The position numbers and the translations under genes are program-made. A DNA stretch of 64,000 bases from Turritopsis dohrnii (lineage: Eukaryota > Cnidaria > Hydrozoa > Anthoathecata > Oceaniidae): NCBI GenBank assembly GCA_027922465.2, contig BQMF02000066.1, forward strand, positions 248,001 to 312,000, read 5' to 3'. Below the pieces are notes generated by a model, which did not search any database, was not told the origin of the DNA, and saw nothing but the letters and a program-made list of their open reading frames with translations. This document shows positions 22,039 through 32,593 of this stretch, one piece after another (the first letter of the stretch is position 1; each line of letters begins with the position of its first letter).

Positions 22039-22555
22039 GTAAGTCGTTTATGTTTATGTAATTTATTGCCATAGATTCCACTGTTGTTTTGGAGAATTAA
22101 AATGGAATGAGTTTCCTTGTGTTTGATCTTTTAGAGCTGTTTTGTATACATTAAACCTGAAAAAATTTCGGCCAAAAAACTTTCGGACAGTTTTTTTCCA
22201 AATTTCGGTCAAAAATTTTGGTCAAAATACTTCAGCTTGAACACTTTTTTTTTCTTGATAAAAATCGATAATATCATTTGAGGACATATGAAATAGTAAC
22301 TGGAAATATGAAAAAAGAGAAAAGGGTAAGTGATTGGATGGATTGGTGTGTCTAAAAACTTTGTATTTTGTTAATAAAAGATGCATACAACTTATAATAT
22401 TTGTGCAGAAGACTACTTTGAAAATTTCGAAGTTTTGGATTCGTAAGTAATGTTTTTATTCATAATTCAATTAAGATCAGCAAATGGGTCTTGCAATGGT
22501 AGTTCCATTGCCAAGGCATCTTTTATTCCTGCTTTTTAACTGCTCACAAATATGA

Positions 22556-22870
22556 GTGAAATTGATTATTGTGTTTGGTATCTTATCTTCCTTTAAGAAT
22601 TTTAAGAATTTAATATTGTTTTTTAGGTTCTTCTTGAACTTTCTTAACTTTATGTTTACTTTGAAGCAACCTAAACATAAAAATCCAAGTTTTAAGACTA
22701 AAACGTTTTTTGACTATAAAATGTTTTTAAAAATAAAACATTTTTAGCAATAAAATGTATTTAATGTTACTGCATAAAGCATTTTATGAAATGTTGAAAC
22801 GTTTTCTCTTTCAAATTCTTGAAATGTTCTTGAATTTTGGTAAAAACATTTATTTTAAGCCAGTGCTGTT
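22556..22870 (+). repeat. Degraded element 'D' subterminal fragment
   Basis: It matches the D ends at 53860-53990 and 63880-64000 (inverted): TTTCTCTTTC, AATTCTTGAAATG and repeated AAACGTTTT/AAATGTTTT motifs. CpGs have mostly decayed (ATGTTT for ACGTTT), consistent with an old copy. No TGTGAC terminus is left. Confidence 0.6.
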
Positions 22871-23160
22871 AATAAAATGTTAATTAGACCCTACGGTTTG
22901 CGGGCTGCTTTCCAGAACAGAACCTTTCACATTGCAATGTGCTGTTTTAAGAAGAGATGAATGGGCATGACTGAACAAATGACCTAAAATTTTTATTGTT
23001 TTGTGTATCTTCATGATTCTGGATTTTTTCAGTGTTGAGAATCAGTATTGGTTTCTCCTTATGCCATAGCCGAAAAAAAATGTTTTATTACATTTATCAA
23101 AAAAAATCCTCAATGGTTATCTTCATTCAGCATTATTTCACAAAAAACGAAATGGCAAAA

Positions 23161-24551
23161 TGTAACGATTCAAAAGAAAATCACTACAAGCGATAATAGC
23201 GCTTTATACCAAGTGCTAATAGCGCTAAAAGAACAATGGGTTTTAGCGCTAATTTGTTCTTATTTATAAATGGAGTAACAGTATTAGTGATAAATTTAGC
23301 GCTTGTAGTTTTATCATTATCACTATTATCGCTTATAAATATTGCTCTTTACGAAAAAGCACTAAATTTTAGCAATAAGTATTTGACTTATCACTAAATT
23401 CTTCGTATAATGTTGGTTCAATTAATTATGTGAAACTGACAGAATGAGATAAAAGTGAAATTGTTATATAATATCATTAATATCCTAAGGGCACAGATTA
23501 CCGTTATTATCGTTAAAAAGCTTTGTTCAAGTCGTTTATTAATACATTTCACATGTATGTGTTGTTTTATGAAGTTCTCAAACAACCGTGATTTAATTAT
23601 TGTTTCGCCAAATAGCAATAAATACAAAACAAACTCGCTTGTTGTTGACATGCTAAACTCTGATTCATTCAATCATTCATTCAAGCGGACATATTTTTCT
23701 AGAAATAAAAAGTTTCCGAAAAGCATTTTATTTTACTTGTTATTTAAAATACTGTGTTATTCAATTTGGTAATGTATATTTTGAAACGTACATTTACAGG
23801 TAGCACCTGTTGTGTATTAAATTGAACTTAATTAACTAGTTCTTATATTCAGTTGGAGATTAAAGATACAGAAGTTAGTTCAAAAGCAACCACAAGTAGA
23901 AACCGTCTGCGATAATTATTTTTTTTCAATTGTTCGATTGCCATTCCATTGGGAGAAAACTTTTACATTATTAAAGACACATTACATTAAAAAAACTTTC
24001 GATAGCAAAACCTTTGTTATTATTCTTTCTTTCGAAAAACATTTCACTTGCACTGGGTGGAGATGTACCCTTAATTAAATTGATTGCAACGTTTTTAGTG
24101 ATCATTATTGACTTCTGTCACTTTATCGATAATGTTTTTAGGTTCAACATTGGGATGAATGTAGGAAGGGACAAATGGAAACATTTTAACGTTGGCTTGA
24201 CGAGTTGCGAAAGTTCTCTTTTGAAATACACACCTTCGTTTAAATAAAATTAACACCTGTTTCCTTCAGCTGTTCATGAAGTTTATATGAAAGATTGTCT
24301 GAAAGTTGTGTTTACACACACAAGTAAACTTCAAAACCATAATTGAAAAACGTATAAAAGCACGGAAAGATGAATAATATTTATGATGAATATATTAGCA
24401 ACAAATTAATTATTCGCAAATAATTAAACAAGAAAGCGCTTTTTGTGCTTATATTTATCGCTAAGTTCGTCAATGTTAGCAATAAATTTAGTGCTACTTC
24501 TCGATGCGAGCGCTATTATCGCTTGTAGTGATTTTCCTTTGAATCGTCACA
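23161..24551. mobile_element. TIR element 'G' (TGTAAC/TGTGAC termini, AGCGCT motif)
   Basis: The left end TGTAACGATTCAAAAGAAAA and the inverted right end ending CGATTC..GTCACA bound 1391 bp, flanked by AA on both sides (a 2-bp duplication, not unique because of A runs). Just inside, both ends carry AGCGCTATTATCGCTTGTAG-type motifs (23190-23400 and 24430-24535). The interior has core box 2 (about 23800-23930) and inverted core box 1 (about 24172-24245), and a segment (24060-24150) that also occurs in element C at 33150-33260. No transposase. Confidence 0.85.
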
Positions 24552-24632
24552 AAAGTGAAATTCTTTACAATTGGTGTTGAGATAAGGAAATCAATCATTT
24601 AACATAACAATCAATGTCATCCTTTATTGCAG

Positions 24633-24852
24633 ATAATATTGATCCTTGGAAACAAGAAGCTATATGCCATAATTTCATCACTGGAGAGTGTAAAGACGCA
24701 GCATCTTGTCACTTGCTGCATCTTCAAAGAAAGCTTCCTTATTTGTGGCAATTTAAAATTGATCAAAATGAAGTTTGGATCAACTTTCCACCTGATTTAA
24801 ATACGAACATGGAAAAAGAATTTTGCAATCCAGCCAATAATACTTGGAGCAA
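24633..24852 (+). CDS. PARP12/ZC3HAV1-like gene, exon with CCCH finger and first half of WWE domain
   Basis: The exon lies between TTTATTGCAG and GTAAGTTTG. It encodes a CCCH zinc finger, CHNFITGECKDAASCHLLH (C-x7-C-x5-C-x3-H), then the start of a WWE domain (LPYLWQFKIDQNEVWINF, EFCNPANNTWSK). It begins in phase 1, so upstream exons exist, and ends in phase 2, joining the exon at 38297. In the PARP12/13 group the fingers bind RNA and the WWE domains bind poly(ADP-ribose); for this gene that is inferred from family membership. The intron that follows is 13,444 bases and full of transposons. Confidence 0.88.
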
Positions 24853-25321
24853 GTAAGTTTGATATATTTTTGATTGATCAAGCATAAAATTTGTAAATAA
24901 TTTGCTCCTGGAGAATGGTTAAAATGAAAAGTTTAAAAACTTCAATTAACACAGATGTATCTAGAGTTTTTTTGGGATATACATGCAGCAGGGATTTGAG
25001 TGCTGAGGATTTAATGCTTTGAGAAAGTATGAAAATCCGGAAAAACTGTATGTTAAATTGATTGTTGCTTGAAATCAAATAACAACTTTTTTTTTAGATC
25101 AAGTCTAGCCTAATTTTAAGTTTCCATTTACTGGTGTTAAGGGGCTGTCTATACGAAAGCCGAGCCAGTTCGTTTGCAGGGCTAGCCCTTTAGCTGGGCA
25201 GGAAATTCTCTCTGTTTATGTGAAGCGGGCTGGCCATGCAAAGGGGCTGGCCTCCTTTTCATACAAATCAAGCAGGAAAATTTAAGCATCAGGAAGAAAG
25301 ATTAGCGAATTAGTATTAGTA

Positions 25322-26651
25322 CTAGCCGCCAAGGTGGCGTCGCTTGCCGCCCATGTCCACCTGCTCTGTATCACCCCGCAGACCCCAATAAATGTCATTC
25401 CCTTATTCCTTTATCAACGGCTTGTACAACTTATGTTCAGCCAGAGGCAGATTCGAAATTGCAACTTCTGGTGTGAAGTCAGTGTTGCACCTTAACTTTG
25501 TTTCAGGCAACCAGTGTTCCAAGTTTTTGTAATTTTGGAGCCCGAATAAAAGTACCTGCCCCAAATTATTGCACTTAAAACCAGCGATAAGTGAGGGACG
25601 AATAATGGGAGAACTGAGGTTCAATTCTAATGGCTCCTGGACTGTTTTCACTTCCTTTGCTGCAGGCTTTTTGCTTAAAAAAGCTTGCTTGCACATGGAG
25701 ACAAATACGTTCCTTGTGTTTCAAATCTTTCATGTTCTAAACTCAGCCCTTCATTGTTGCGGTTGCATTTAAAATGTCAGCAAACTTTCTTGCTTTCTTA
25801 CACAATGCATTCCTAATGTGAACTTCACGTGGTTTTTATTTACGATTTTAAACCAATCAAATACTAGTTTAAACAATGGTTCCAAAAAAACTACATCTCA
25901 TGATTTGCTATTTATATATTCACTTTTTAAAAGCAATCGATTATCAGTTTAACAATACACTCAAAACGTAGAGAGAAAAACTTTCAACTTATTATTAGCT
26001 TTTGGTTTAAAAAAAGTTACGCGCTCTAACATGGGTGCTATAAAAAGTAGGGGAGAAATGATTTCTCTTAAAAAGATCACATGGAAGGAGAAAAAAATGC
26101 ATGTGCTAAATGAATGAAGTGAATAAAAAACATGGTCGATCAGAAGCACATAACAATTAAAAGAAAATAAATTATTAAAACAAAAGCAAAAAAATATTTT
26201 GTTTCATGACACACTTTTTTCACCTGTCTGAGGCGGGCAAGGAAAGCTTCGGTTTTTAAACATCATTGCTCGAAAAAAAGGTTCACCCATCTCAGACAGT
26301 CAGGCAAGCGTTAGGATACAACAATGGCAAACCGAACACGCTACCATGTTATGCCACCACTGCTTGTTATCCAAAATGTTTAATTAGTTGGTTTCTTTGT
26401 ATCTAGTTGATGTACTGTTTTCAAAGCCAAGTCAACAGTAGTCCTTGGAATATAAAATTAATAATAATTATAATAAAAAAAACGTTATCCCTATTGGTTC
26501 ACCAGCCAAAAAAAAGTCACGTTGGATTGGGGTTGCAATGTATTTATTTCGCACTGAGGTCGCACACGAAAAAGGAAATAATTTCGCTCACAACTCAATC
26601 TACCATTTTGCGTGACAGACAGACAGACAGAGAATCGGTTATTAATATATA
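25322..26651 (+). repeat. SINE-like repeat, first of three head-to-tail copies
   Basis: The copy starts with CTAGCCGCCAAGGTGGCGTC and CGCCCATGTCCACC (a hairpin-forming GC-rich head) and ends with tandem GACA units and GAATCGGTTATTAATATATAG. The tail resembles 3' ends of RTE-mobilised SINEs or short LINEs; I see no reverse transcriptase. Open frames inside are not convincing genes. Confidence 0.65.
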
Positions 26652-26654
26652 GAC

Positions 26655-27127
26655 TAGCCGCCAAGGCGGCGTCGCTCGCCGCCCATGTCCACCTTCAGCC
26701 TGCGTTGGGTTCACGCAAAATAAAATTAGGGATTTGGCAATAATAAGTATGCCCATGTTGTAGAGCTCGAAAAACTGATCAAAAAAATGTATGGGATCGT
26801 TTTCCTACGATTAACCGTTTCGGAGATATCCTCGATCAAAATTTTGATGACGTCATAGACCCGTCCCCCCAAAAAATTAGACCCAAATTTTTCGTCACTC
26901 TATCGCCTGCATCGCGGACCCCAAAAAACGTCAGTTATCCCTATTGGTTACCGAGATAATTTTCCTTAAACGTCGCATTCGATTAGGGTCTCAATACAAT
27001 GGTTTCACACTGACGTCGCACAAAATAAAATAAAATAATCACTCTCACAACTCAATCTACCATTTTGCGTGACTTACAAACAAACAAACAAACAAACAAA
27101 CAAACAGAGAATCGGCTATTAATATAT
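26655..27127 (+). repeat. SINE-like repeat, second head-to-tail copy
   Basis: It begins with the same GCCGCCAAGGCGGCGTCGCT head directly after the tail of the first copy and ends with tandem ACAA units and ATTAATATATAG. Its middle (CCCATGTTGTAGAGCT to ATCCCTATTGGT) is the part also seen at 10380-10780, but is not the same as in the first and third copies, so at least two subfamilies share head and tail. Confidence 0.7.
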
Positions 27128-27128
27128 A

Positions 27129-27986
27129 GAAGCCGCCAAGGCAGCGTTGCTCGCCGCCCATGTCCACCTGCTCTGTATCACTGTATCAATAAACGTCAAA
27201 TTTCCTTATAAACGGCTCGTACAACTTGTGTTCAACCAGAAGCATATTCCAAGTCACAACCTCTGGTAAAACCAATCTTTTATCAGTGTAACAATACACT
27301 CAAAACGTAGAGAGAGAAAACTTCAACTTTTTATTAGCTTTTGTTTTAAAAAAGTTACGCGCTCTAACATGGGTGCTATCAAACGTAAGGGGAAAATGGT
27401 TTCTCTTCTTAAAAAGTTCACACGGGAGGAGAGAAAAAAGGCACGTGTTAAATGAATAAATAGAATAAAAGAACGTTCGATCAGAACGCTTAACAATTAA
27501 AAGAAGAAATTAAATTATTAAAAGAAAAGCAAAAAAAACACATTTTGTTTTATGATACTCTTTTTTTACCTATCGGTTTTTAAACATTTTGATTGCTCAA
27601 AAAAAAAGTTCACCCGTCTGAGACAGTCAGGCAAGAGTAAGTGGCAAACCGAACATGCTGCCACGTTCTGCCACTGCTGCTTTTTGTCCAAAATGTTTAA
27701 TCAGTTAGTTTCTTTGTATTTAGTTGATGTACTGTTTTCAAAGCCATGTCAACGTGGAATATAAAACTAACAATAACGATAAAAACTAAATGTTATTCCT
27801 ATTAGTTCATCAGCCAAAAAAAAGTCACGTTCGATTGGGGTTGCAATGTATTTGCTTCGAACTCACGTCGCACACAAAAAAAGAAATAATTTCGCTCACA
27901 ACTCAATCAACCATTTTGCGTGACTTACAAACAAACAAACAAACAAACAAACAAACAAACAAACAGAGAATCGGCTATTAATATAT
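27129..27986 (+). repeat. SINE-like repeat, third head-to-tail copy
   Basis: The head GCCGCCAAGGCAGCGTTGCT follows the second copy with one base between. The middle matches the first copy (CAAAACGTAGAGAGA, TTACGCGCTCTAACATGGGT, TTTTCAAAGCCA). It ends with about eight ACAA units and GGCTATTAATATATAG. It is 858 bp against 1330 for the first copy, mainly by internal deletion. Confidence 0.7.
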
Positions 27987-28029
27987 AGATATAGTATTAG
28001 TATATGAAAAAACTTTTTGCTACATCTGA

Positions 28030-28200
28030 CTTTGAAAATGATGTGTAAAATCCCTTCCGTTCTGTGTCGCAAGAGGTGATGAAAAATTGAGTCACGGAAT
28101 TGCCACTAGAAAGTGCACCCATGTTGTACCGCGTGAAAAACTGATAAAAAAATGTATGGGATCATTTTGCTACAATCAACTTTTACTGAGATATTGTCAG
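28030..28200 (+). repeat. SINE-like fragment
   Basis: Contains GATGAAAAATTGAGTCAC, GTGCACCCATGTTGTA and AAATGTATGGGATC, matching 10420-10540 and 26745-26800. Neither head nor tail is present. Confidence 0.55.
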
Positions 28201-28224
28201 GTATGTATGTGCAACAAAACACTT

Positions 28225-28360
28225 ACCTTAAAGGGATTTATTTTTGCGTGGTCTAATTTTTGCAAGCCACGGTTTGAGAGCGTTTTGCATGGATTAATTT
28301 TTGCGAATCGGAGCTTCTCAAGGAAAATGTTTGGATTTATTTTTGCGAATGTGGTCAAAT
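28225..28360 (+). repeat. Tandem degenerate GGATTAATTTTTGCG repeat
   Basis: Four spaced units of the form (GG)ATT(A/T)ATTTTTGCG are separated by 25-35 bases. A similar unit recurs at about 54908-54970, inside EnSpm copy 2. I do not know the parent element. Confidence 0.5.
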
Positions 28361-28369
28361 TGCAATGCG

Positions 28370-28875
28370 TGTATTTTATAATATACCTTAGAAATAGCAG
28401 CGAAAATCACCATTATTAAATTTAAAAAGTATGCATGATGTATTGTAGATATAATAACCAAAAATAGCCTCAGACCACCATTGAAAAATATGTAAACTAA
28501 ACATTTGATAAGGTTAAAACTTGTTATCAAAGTCCTCTGGAAAGTCACTTATATTTAGTCACTGTTGATTATTGAAGAATTCTGCCCTGAGAATTACTGT
28601 TTTGTGTCGTGAAATTGTTTGAATCATTACATTTTTTCCCGGAAGTGACCTTGAAAATGCTACAAAATGATCTTGAATGACTAGAAATAGATATCAAATT
28701 TCTGCTGACAAACCTGCATTTCTTACACTAAACGTTTATGCCATATGCTTTACGGCCTATGGCTTAGGCATCCGTAAGAAAAATTGCAATGGCTTTCCTT
28801 CCATACTATTATAGGAATTAAGGCAAACAGGCATAGTTTTTTGGCAAATGATCCCTTTTCGCTTTCCTTGTCACA
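28370..28875. mobile_element. Element 'F' fragment (F1), right end present
   Basis: The right end reads CCCTTTTCGCTTTCCTTGTCACA, the inverse of TGTGACAAGGAAAGCGAAAA, and ends at 28875. The interior (28430-28530) matches the arms of the composite at 35906-37770 (AGCCTCAG, TTGAAAAAT). No left terminus is found. Confidence 0.65.
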
Positions 28876-29656
28876 TATGTGACTGTCCAATTGAAACTGT
28901 CCCCAAGTTCTTCATCAGGAATAATTGACATGGCATTCCATGATGGGAGAAAATCTATCCACCAGTGTAATTCTGCCCTAGCTTCTTGATCGAGGTAAAT
29001 ATGATGGTTCAAGCTAGACACTGAGGCAGACAGATCAATCAGCCTATGGAGAAACATACAACCAGGGGGAATTACCTTGCAAGCAAACGAAAGGGAGTCA
29101 ATGAGAGACAACGACTCCCACGTAGTACACATTTTCCAATCAGCCCAGTCCTAGGTAAGTGCCTGCAACTCTGTGAGTTTAGAACAAGACAACCACATAA
29201 TTTGATGACGAGTATCCACTTTTCTGCAAACATAAATCACAACTTGGGAAGGTCTGACAGTCTTGCCAGTAGCCAGAGGGGCATCCAATTCCAAACAGAT
29301 AGTAGAAACTGAAGCCATGTCAGCTGCTACCTGCTCCCGGGGGGCGCTGCAAATAAAAAAGTCATCTAGATAGTGAATAATGAAGGCAATGCCTCCGAAA
29401 ATGATAAAAATCCAACAAAGAAGGTCAACAAATGCATTAAATATAAAAGGAGAAGACTGGCTACCAAAAGGCAACCGGGTATCAATAAAGAACAAATCAT
29501 GAAAGCTGTAACCTAACAAACCCCACCGGTCCAGTTGTACAGGGCAAAGTTGAAAGGCATGTTTGATGTCAAGCTTCCCCATTCTTTTTTGGAACAGAAC
29601 CCAATAGTGAACAATGTAATAGTGAAGGTGGTGGTACTTTAAACAGGCTTGAAATA
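28876..29656 (-). pseudogene. DIRS-like retrotransposon RT/RNase H fragment
   Basis: On the - strand the frame from about 29600 reads GKLDIKHAFQLCPVQL, TRLPFGSQSSPFIFNAF and IIHYLDDFFI (YLDD catalytic motif). After a frameshift near 29150 it continues SLIDSLSFACKVIPPGCMF, LDQEARAELHWWIDFLPSWN. This RT plus RNase H-connection pattern is typical of DIRS-like and some related tyrosine-recombinase retroelements. F elements abut it on both sides (F1 ending 28875, F2 starting 29657), and no recombinase is seen. It is a truncated, frameshifted remnant. Confidence 0.8.
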
Positions 29657-30694
29657 TGTGAAATGGAAAGCGAAAAGGGACCATTTGCATATTACGCATA
29701 ATTTTATTTTAATTACAGCGTAAGAAATTCTTACGCTTACATAAGCGTAATTTTAAAAAAAGGAAATTTCTTACGCTGTAAGAAAAACAAGTTCATTGTC
29801 TTTAATTTTAGAATGTAAACAAGTGGGGGACGTTAAACTTGTGAACCCCAAACACAAGGATTGAGTGCCAATGCAAAGCTCGACTCTCAATCTTAACTTC
29901 CTTGTCTACATGGCCAAAACAATAAGTGCAGCATATTATACAGTATATTGAAGTTTCATTGAGTTTGAAGTTTCTCATTCTTTCGAATGGTTTGTTTTTT
30001 TCAGTGAAGCACAGAAAAATGTATGATTATACAAAATATTAAAGGTTCGTTAAATAACTTTAACAGTAAATCAGCAAACAAACACTTAAAAAAGCCCTTT
30101 AACTTTTTTTTTGACTTGCCACTGCTTACAGTATAATATTACACTCAAGGTAATTATGCTTGAGTAATCATTTGCGTTACACTTTTGTAATATAAAAGGA
30201 GTAAAGTATTATGCTTGATAACGTCTTATTCCAATCACGGATTTCAACGACTTTCAGACAAGCATCTCCAACCTTATGATGAAAAACTGAAGGAAACAGG
30301 TATTTATTTTTATTTAAACGAAGGTGAGTGTTTCAAAAGACAACTTTTGCAACTCATGAAGCCGACGTTAAAATGTTTTCATTAGTCTTTTCCCTACACT
30401 CATCCTGTGTCCCAGACTATTATCGGAATAAAGTTACAGAAGTCAATAAAAATGGCTAGAAACGGTGAACATACATCTTTATGAAAACAAAGATATAAAC
30501 GTTTTCCACAAGGGATCATCAAACGAAGAACTTAAAATAGAATTAAAGCGGACGGTTTCTATTCGTAGTAACTTTCGAAATAACTGATTGTATGTTTATC
30601 TTTAATTGAATGAGAACCAGGTAAAAAAGTTTTTGAACATCAGTGAAAAATACAATGGTTGATTATGTTGATGTGTGTGCAACAAAAGATTAAA
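29657..30694. mobile_element. Element 'F' copy (F2), with core boxes
   Basis: It starts TGTGAAATGGAAAGCGAAAA and is directly followed by TTACGC/GCGTAA palindromes (29690-29790). It contains core box 3 (ACAAGTGGGGGACG..CTTCCTTGTCT, 29819-29918), a splice-like ATGATGAAAAACTGAAGG segment (30280), core box 1 (30319-30385) and core box 2 inverted (30540-30625). It aligns end to end with 37259-36091 on the opposite strand. The far end has no TIR; it meets the start of another F element at 30695. Confidence 0.75.
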
Positions 30695-31010
30695 TGTGAC
30701 ATGGAAAGCGAAAAGGGACCATTTGCCAGAAAATTATGCCTGTTTGCCGTAATAAATTCTGCTGATTAGGCGTAATTTCCATATTAATTCACATTAAAAT
30801 TACGCCGTAAGGAAGACAAGCCATTGCAATTTTTCTTACGCTAGCGTAAGCCGTAATCCGTAAGCCGTAAGAAAAACTTTAAAATTCTTCAGGGTTTGAA
30901 TTAACGTAAATTTACAAGATCGCGAAAAAAATGCTATCGGCTATCGAGATGCCATTATAGTTATGGCATAGCTATAGCCGGTTGCTGATACCAGTTCTGT
31001 GAGTTGTGTC
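30695..31010. mobile_element. Element 'F' end (F5), TGTGAC..CATTTGCCAGA subtype
   Basis: It starts TGTGACATGGAAAGCGAAAA and continues like the right arm of the composite at 37770 read backwards (CATTTGCCAGA, GGCGTAATTTCCAT, GACAAGCCATTGCAATTTTT) with CTTACGCTAGCGTAAG motifs. The other end is not found; its boundary near 31010 is a guess. Confidence 0.6.
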
Positions 31011-32593
31011 AACGTAGTTTAACAAGGGTTAGAGTAGTAAATATCAGGATCGACAAATTTTTTCTTTTCATTTCTTTTATAGCAGAAAAACAATGACACG
31101 CATAATAAAACGTAAAGTCTTAAAAATATCTAAAATACAACATCAAACGAGGTAGATGATTGTTCCTCATCACTATCGTTTTCCAAGTCTGACAATGTCA
31201 TACTGGAAAGATCCACCACTGCACCACTTCTATCGCTAAGGTTACTTCTTTTCGGATACTTATGTGGTCCAGAGCTGAGTCTACGTACTTTGTCAATGTA
31301 CCACTCTTCAATAGCGGCGTTGGGACTGAACTCTTCGATGGATGCTCCTTCTTCACTGATTCGAAGAAGAACATCCAGCCGAGCACGATTTAACCGCTTT
31401 CTCCAATCGGTTTTGACTCGATTCATCCTGGAAAACATGCGCTCCAGTTTCGCGTTTGTAAACGGGCATATCAACAGGATTTCCAAGATGTCAAGCACAT
31501 TTCTACATTCTCTTAGGATTGATGAATCTGTAAATACTTTTTTCCAAATTTCCAAATAGTGCAAATTTTTGTTGTTGTTCTTAATAGGTACAACGAACGT
31601 TTTCAGTGTGATCCATTCTTGCACCACCTTTGTTAAATCGCATTTTCCATTGGAAAGTAGCTCTTTAAAATGCTCAGTAAGATCGTTGTGAGTGCTTCGT
31701 CACCAAAACCTTCAAGCTTTTCTGACGGCCATGTTTTAACATCAAGTATGGAAACCAAATGCTTAAAGAGCGGGGACTTGTTCAACGAAGAAAAGCGATG
31801 TTCCATGCAGCTAGTGATATTCACGAGAGTTTGACGGTAATGCGGTCTCACATGATTAACAGCGCTTTCGAAACGTTCCAATAAAACATCTTGGTAGTAA
31901 TGATGATCTCCCATTTCTGTTATTTCTTGCATTAGCTTTTTGTAGTTCGTTAATATTTGGCTTTGAGGGTTATCTAACGATTCCTCAATTATAAGATTAA
32001 GCTTTGCCAAGGTCCATGTAAATTCTTGAACACGTCTAACTGCTTTTACAGGATCGTGGATTTCTTGTTGTAACGCCAGACTAAGACGTCGTAACGGAGA
32101 CAATATGTCTAAGTATATCGCCATGTTTATTGGAAATGACGCATCTTTCCAGCGCAACAAGTAACCTCGCAACTCTGCACGGCGAGAACTTTGAGAATCG
32201 GTATTAGCCAGTGATTCTACATGCGTTATTAAGGGACCAAAATGTTCCAATGCGATTGTCATTGCTCTCAGCTTATGATCAATCCATCGAGTACCATAGA
32301 CTTTAGCTGGTTTAGGGATGGATTGTTCAAAAGCTTCGGATATACCCTGAAGTTCGCGGTAACGCTTAGCTGATTTATGGTACAACAAGTACAATTGCCT
32401 TAAGAAGTCGTCTATATTCTCAAAAGCAGTATTCTCGAACGCGTCTTTTACAGCTAACTCTAGCCTATGATTGAAGCAATGAATTACCTCCAACCAAGGA
32501 GAGGATTCCTTCAAAAGTGCACCCAGACCAGCGTGAACTCCTGTGTTCACACTGGCCCCATCAACATTTATCCCAAGTAAGTGCTGAGACATA

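Noticed and set aside
22410..22443. Splice-flanked 34-base stretch (TTGTGCAG..GGATTC|GTAAGT)
   Set aside because: In the protein-like frame (DYFENFEVLD) its phase does not fit the next PARP exon; in the fitting frame the peptide is unconvincing.
24014..24247. 77-codon ORF in element G, with a similar one at 33129-33362 (-)
   Set aside because: They are the opposite strand of core box 1 and the block shared by C and G; hydrophobic, with no consistent frame across copies.
25140..25270. GC-rich segment resembling one arm of the MITE at 43716-44092
   Set aside because: Only loose similarity (AAGGGGCTG, GGGCTGGCC); no inverted partner or duplication could be confirmed.
28876..28892. TGTGACTGTCCAATTG looks like a B/D terminus starting at 28878
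   Set aside because: After TGTGACTGTCC the sequence does not continue as B or D, and it encodes part of the RT/RNase H frame (FNWTVTYV), so it is probably chance or footprint; kept as uncertain.
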